64,000 nt of DNA from a bacterium. GTDB taxonomy: Bacteria > Armatimonadota > Fimbriimonadia > Fimbriimonadales > Fimbriimonadaceae. Under the pieces are notes generated by a model. That model had not been told where the DNA came from, searched no databases, and saw only the letters and a program-made list of their open reading frames with translations. This document shows positions 62,362 through 64,000 of the stretch, one piece after another; position 1 is the stretch's first letter; each line of letters begins with the position of its first letter. The stretch covers positions 227,432-291,431 of the forward strand of contig JAIXUN010000001.1 in the NCBI GenBank assembly GCA_027483535.1, given 5' to 3'. Made by a program: the position numbers and the translations under genes.

Positions 62362-64000
62362 GTGATCGCCACCCTCTCTGGACTCGTTACGCTCACCTTG
62401 TCGATTCAAGGAGGAGCGGATCTTGAACGACTGAAAAAGGCGGTCGGCGAAGATCCCACTCCGTTTCAAGTTTCCGGAGCGATTCCGGGCGTGGTGATGG
62501 CGTTCGGCGAGCGGTCGGATGTCCTGGCGGCGGCGAAAGACGGCAACACCACCCGCCCGATGATTGCGGCAGGCGTGTACGGAAAGGGTCGAGCGGCTTG
62601 TTTTGGTCACGGGGCGCTCCTTGACCAAAACCAGGCACACCCTTCGGTGACGAGGCTTTTTCTTTGGCTCGGAGCAGGCGCGTCGTCCGACAAACGGTCG
62701 AAGGTTGCCGTGTTCGGGAACGTTCCTGAGGCACTCGCCGCAAAGAGCGGTCTACAGTTTCAGAAATACGCCCCGAATGCCCTGTCCCAGGCGATCTCGG
62801 AGTGCGGAACTTTGGTGCTTGGCAACGGGGTGCTGGGGAATGGTGTCCTGGGTGACGGGAAACAATCCATCTCGACAGTTCAACGCTTTGTGGAATCCGG
62901 GGGAGGCGTCCTGTACATCGACACCCCCTGGGGTTGGAAGCAGCTCAACCCGAACAAGGAAATCCGAAAAGACCACCCGGGACAAGCTCTTTTGGAGCCG
63001 ATGGGCATTGGGTTTGCCGATGGAATCCTAGACACCGATAGTGGCGTCGTGAAACCCCTCCCGGCTCAAACCGAGCATCATGCCCTCGCCGCGACCATGG
63101 CTTTTCTTTCGAAGAGGGACTACGAAGCCCCAACCGCGAGGATCTTGAGCGGCACGCTGATGAACCTGCTCAGCGACGGTCGAGAGGGATCCCCGGCCGC
63201 TGAACGGCTCCGCACCCTCGTTGGCATTGCAGGTGCGAACACATTTCCCACCAAGGAGAGCCCACTCAAAGCAACCGACTTTCGGGCACGACTAGCAGTG
63301 ACTCTCTTCGACCAGGAATGGCGCGCCAAGAAGGCGTCCGACGTTACGGCTCACCCCGCCGCTGCCGACTTCCCGGGTGCGGTCACCGCTCCTGTCGAAG
63401 CCTGGGTGAAGGTGAAGGTTGGCGGCGGGGAGAGACGCTGGTGGTCGACCGGCCGCTACGCTGCTCCTGGCAAGAAAGTCGTGCTCCGGGTTGCGGGGAC
63501 GAAAGGTCGTGTAGCGCTTCGAATTGGTGGGCATCGCGACGAACTTTGGCACCTAGACCGGTGGCAGCGAATGCCCTCGATCTCGCTTGAAGTCCCGATC
63601 AAGGACGGAGTTATCGAGGCAACCAACCCCTTCGGTGGGCTCATCTACGTGGTCGCTAACCAGCCCCTTGCGGAGGTAGAGGTCGAGTTGGAGAATACGG
63701 CACCGGCACCCACCTATTTCCTCGGGAAGACCTCGGACGCAGATTGGAAGCGAATTCGGACTTCCGGCGCCCCGTGGGGGGAGGTCGTGGGACAACAGTG
63801 CGCGATCTCGGTTCCCAGCGAGGTGCTCCGAACCTTGGACAACCCGAAAGCGCTCGCCGAGTACTGGGATGAAGTTGTCCGAGAGTGCGAGAAGTTCTAT
63901 GCCGTGCCCGTTGGCACCACCGAGCAACGCTACCAGGTCGATCGACAGATTTCGGCGGGATACATGCACGCGGGCTATCCGATCATGACGGGCGACGACG
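62362..64000 (+). CDS. M60-type (enhancin/TCAF-like) secreted peptidase, 3'-truncated by window edge
   Basis: The frame opens at GTG 62362 (AGGAG lies directly before it) and is open to the window end, giving about 546 residues. It starts with a signal-like hydrophobic segment (IATLSGLVTLTLSI). An N-terminal domain (RPMIAAGVYGKGRAACFGHG, FVESGGGVLYIDTPW) resembles the ThuA/DUF4350-like part of TCAF and M60 proteins, followed by a beta module (YAAPGKKVVLRVAG) and the start of the M60 domain (RQISAGYMHAGYPIM). The zinc HExxH motif would lie beyond the end. M60 peptidases cleave mucin-like glycoproteins. It follows a terminator, so it is a separate unit. Confidence 0.8.
   Translation, partial: MIATLSGLVTLTLSIQGGADLERLKKAVGEDPTPFQVSGAIPGVVMAFGERSDVLAAAKDGNTTRPMIAAGVYGKGRAACFGHGALLDQNQAHPSVTRLFLWLGAGASSDKRSKVAVFGNVPEALAAKSGLQFQKYAPNALSQAISECGTLVLGNGVLGNGVLGDGKQSISTVQRFVESGGGVLYIDTPWGWKQLNPNKEIRKDHPGQALLEPMGIGFADGILDTDSGVVKPLPAQTEHHALAATMAFLSKRDYEAPTARILSGTLMNLLSDGREGSPAAERLRTLVGIAGANTFPTKESPLKATDFRARLAVTLFDQEWRAKKASDVTAHPAAADFPGAVTAPVEAWVKVKVGGGERRWWSTGRYAAPGKKVVLRVAGTKGRVALRIGGHRDELWHLDRWQRMPSISLEVPIKDGVIEATNPFGGLIYVVANQPLAEVEVELENTAPAPTYFLGKTSDADWKRIRTSGAPWGEVVGQQCAISVPSEVLRTLDNPKALAEYWDEVVRECEKFYAVPVGTTEQRYQVDRQISAGYMHAGYPIMTGDD

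Overview
The window is a dense, moderately GC-rich bacterial chromosome segment from a diderm: it encodes TolC-, RND- and MacAB-type envelope-spanning efflux parts. Three secreted proteins end in PEP-CTERM-like tails (VPEP motif, hydrophobic helix, Arg/Lys cluster). Together with several GGDEF proteins and a pilin-like protein, this gene mix resembles Armatimonadota (Fimbriimonadia-like). That placement is inference from gene content only. There are no rRNA genes, insertion sequences, prophage genes or CRISPR arrays. Almost all of the sequence is protein-coding, and most genes are chromosomal housekeeping or envelope genes.

Layout. 1-9.2 kb: two small envelope proteins and an ABC ATPase (minus), a secreted GH2 beta-galactosidase with a discoidin-like tail and a long-chain acyl-CoA ligase (plus), then a VWA lipoprotein (minus). 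9.5-17.6 kb: a membrane CHASE4/PAS/GGDEF/EAL protein, a DedA protein, two tRNA-Gly genes, a TPR protein, a membrane GAF protein with a degenerate GGDEF-like end, a stand-alone atypical receiver and a secreted metzincin protease. 17.6-28.7 kb: argH-acpS-polA, two PEP-CTERM genes (one an endonuclease/exonuclease/phosphatase), and a single gene fusing acetylornithine aminotransferase to ornithine carbamoyltransferase (ArgD-ArgF). That gene has a possible arginine-codon-rich leader ORF. A tiny lipoprotein gene and a sugar-nucleotide transferase follow. 28.7-36.5 kb: a lipoprotein, a four-gene TolC/MacA/MacB-like efflux operon, and purA with a terminator-like hairpin in its leader. 36.8-47.2 kb: a TPR-GGDEF cyclase, prfA, a sugar isomerase/epimerase, a Ycf45-like ATPase, an HtrA protease, a methyltransferase, a PEP-CTERM protein and cysE-cysK. 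47.3-52.7 kb: an RND efflux operon (adaptor, pump, MarR regulator). 52.9-64 kb: two overlapping amidohydrolase-like genes, glpX, a MarR regulator divergent from an NAD-dependent epimerase, an ECF sigma factor with a membrane-anchored C-terminal domain overlapping a pilin-like gene, and a truncated M60-type peptidase.

How the parts relate. Arginine synthesis is represented by argDF and argH, cysteine synthesis by cysE-cysK, and purine synthesis by purA. c-di-GMP signalling is covered by one dual-domain protein, one active-looking cyclase and one probably inactive GGDEF relative. Two independent drug/metabolite efflux systems are present. The most interesting observations are the ArgD-ArgF fusion with its possible attenuator leader, the sigma factor carrying its own membrane-spanning output or sensor domain, and the set of three amidohydrolase modules of which only one keeps the metal-binding HxH motif. 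No wholly new defence or mobile system was seen.
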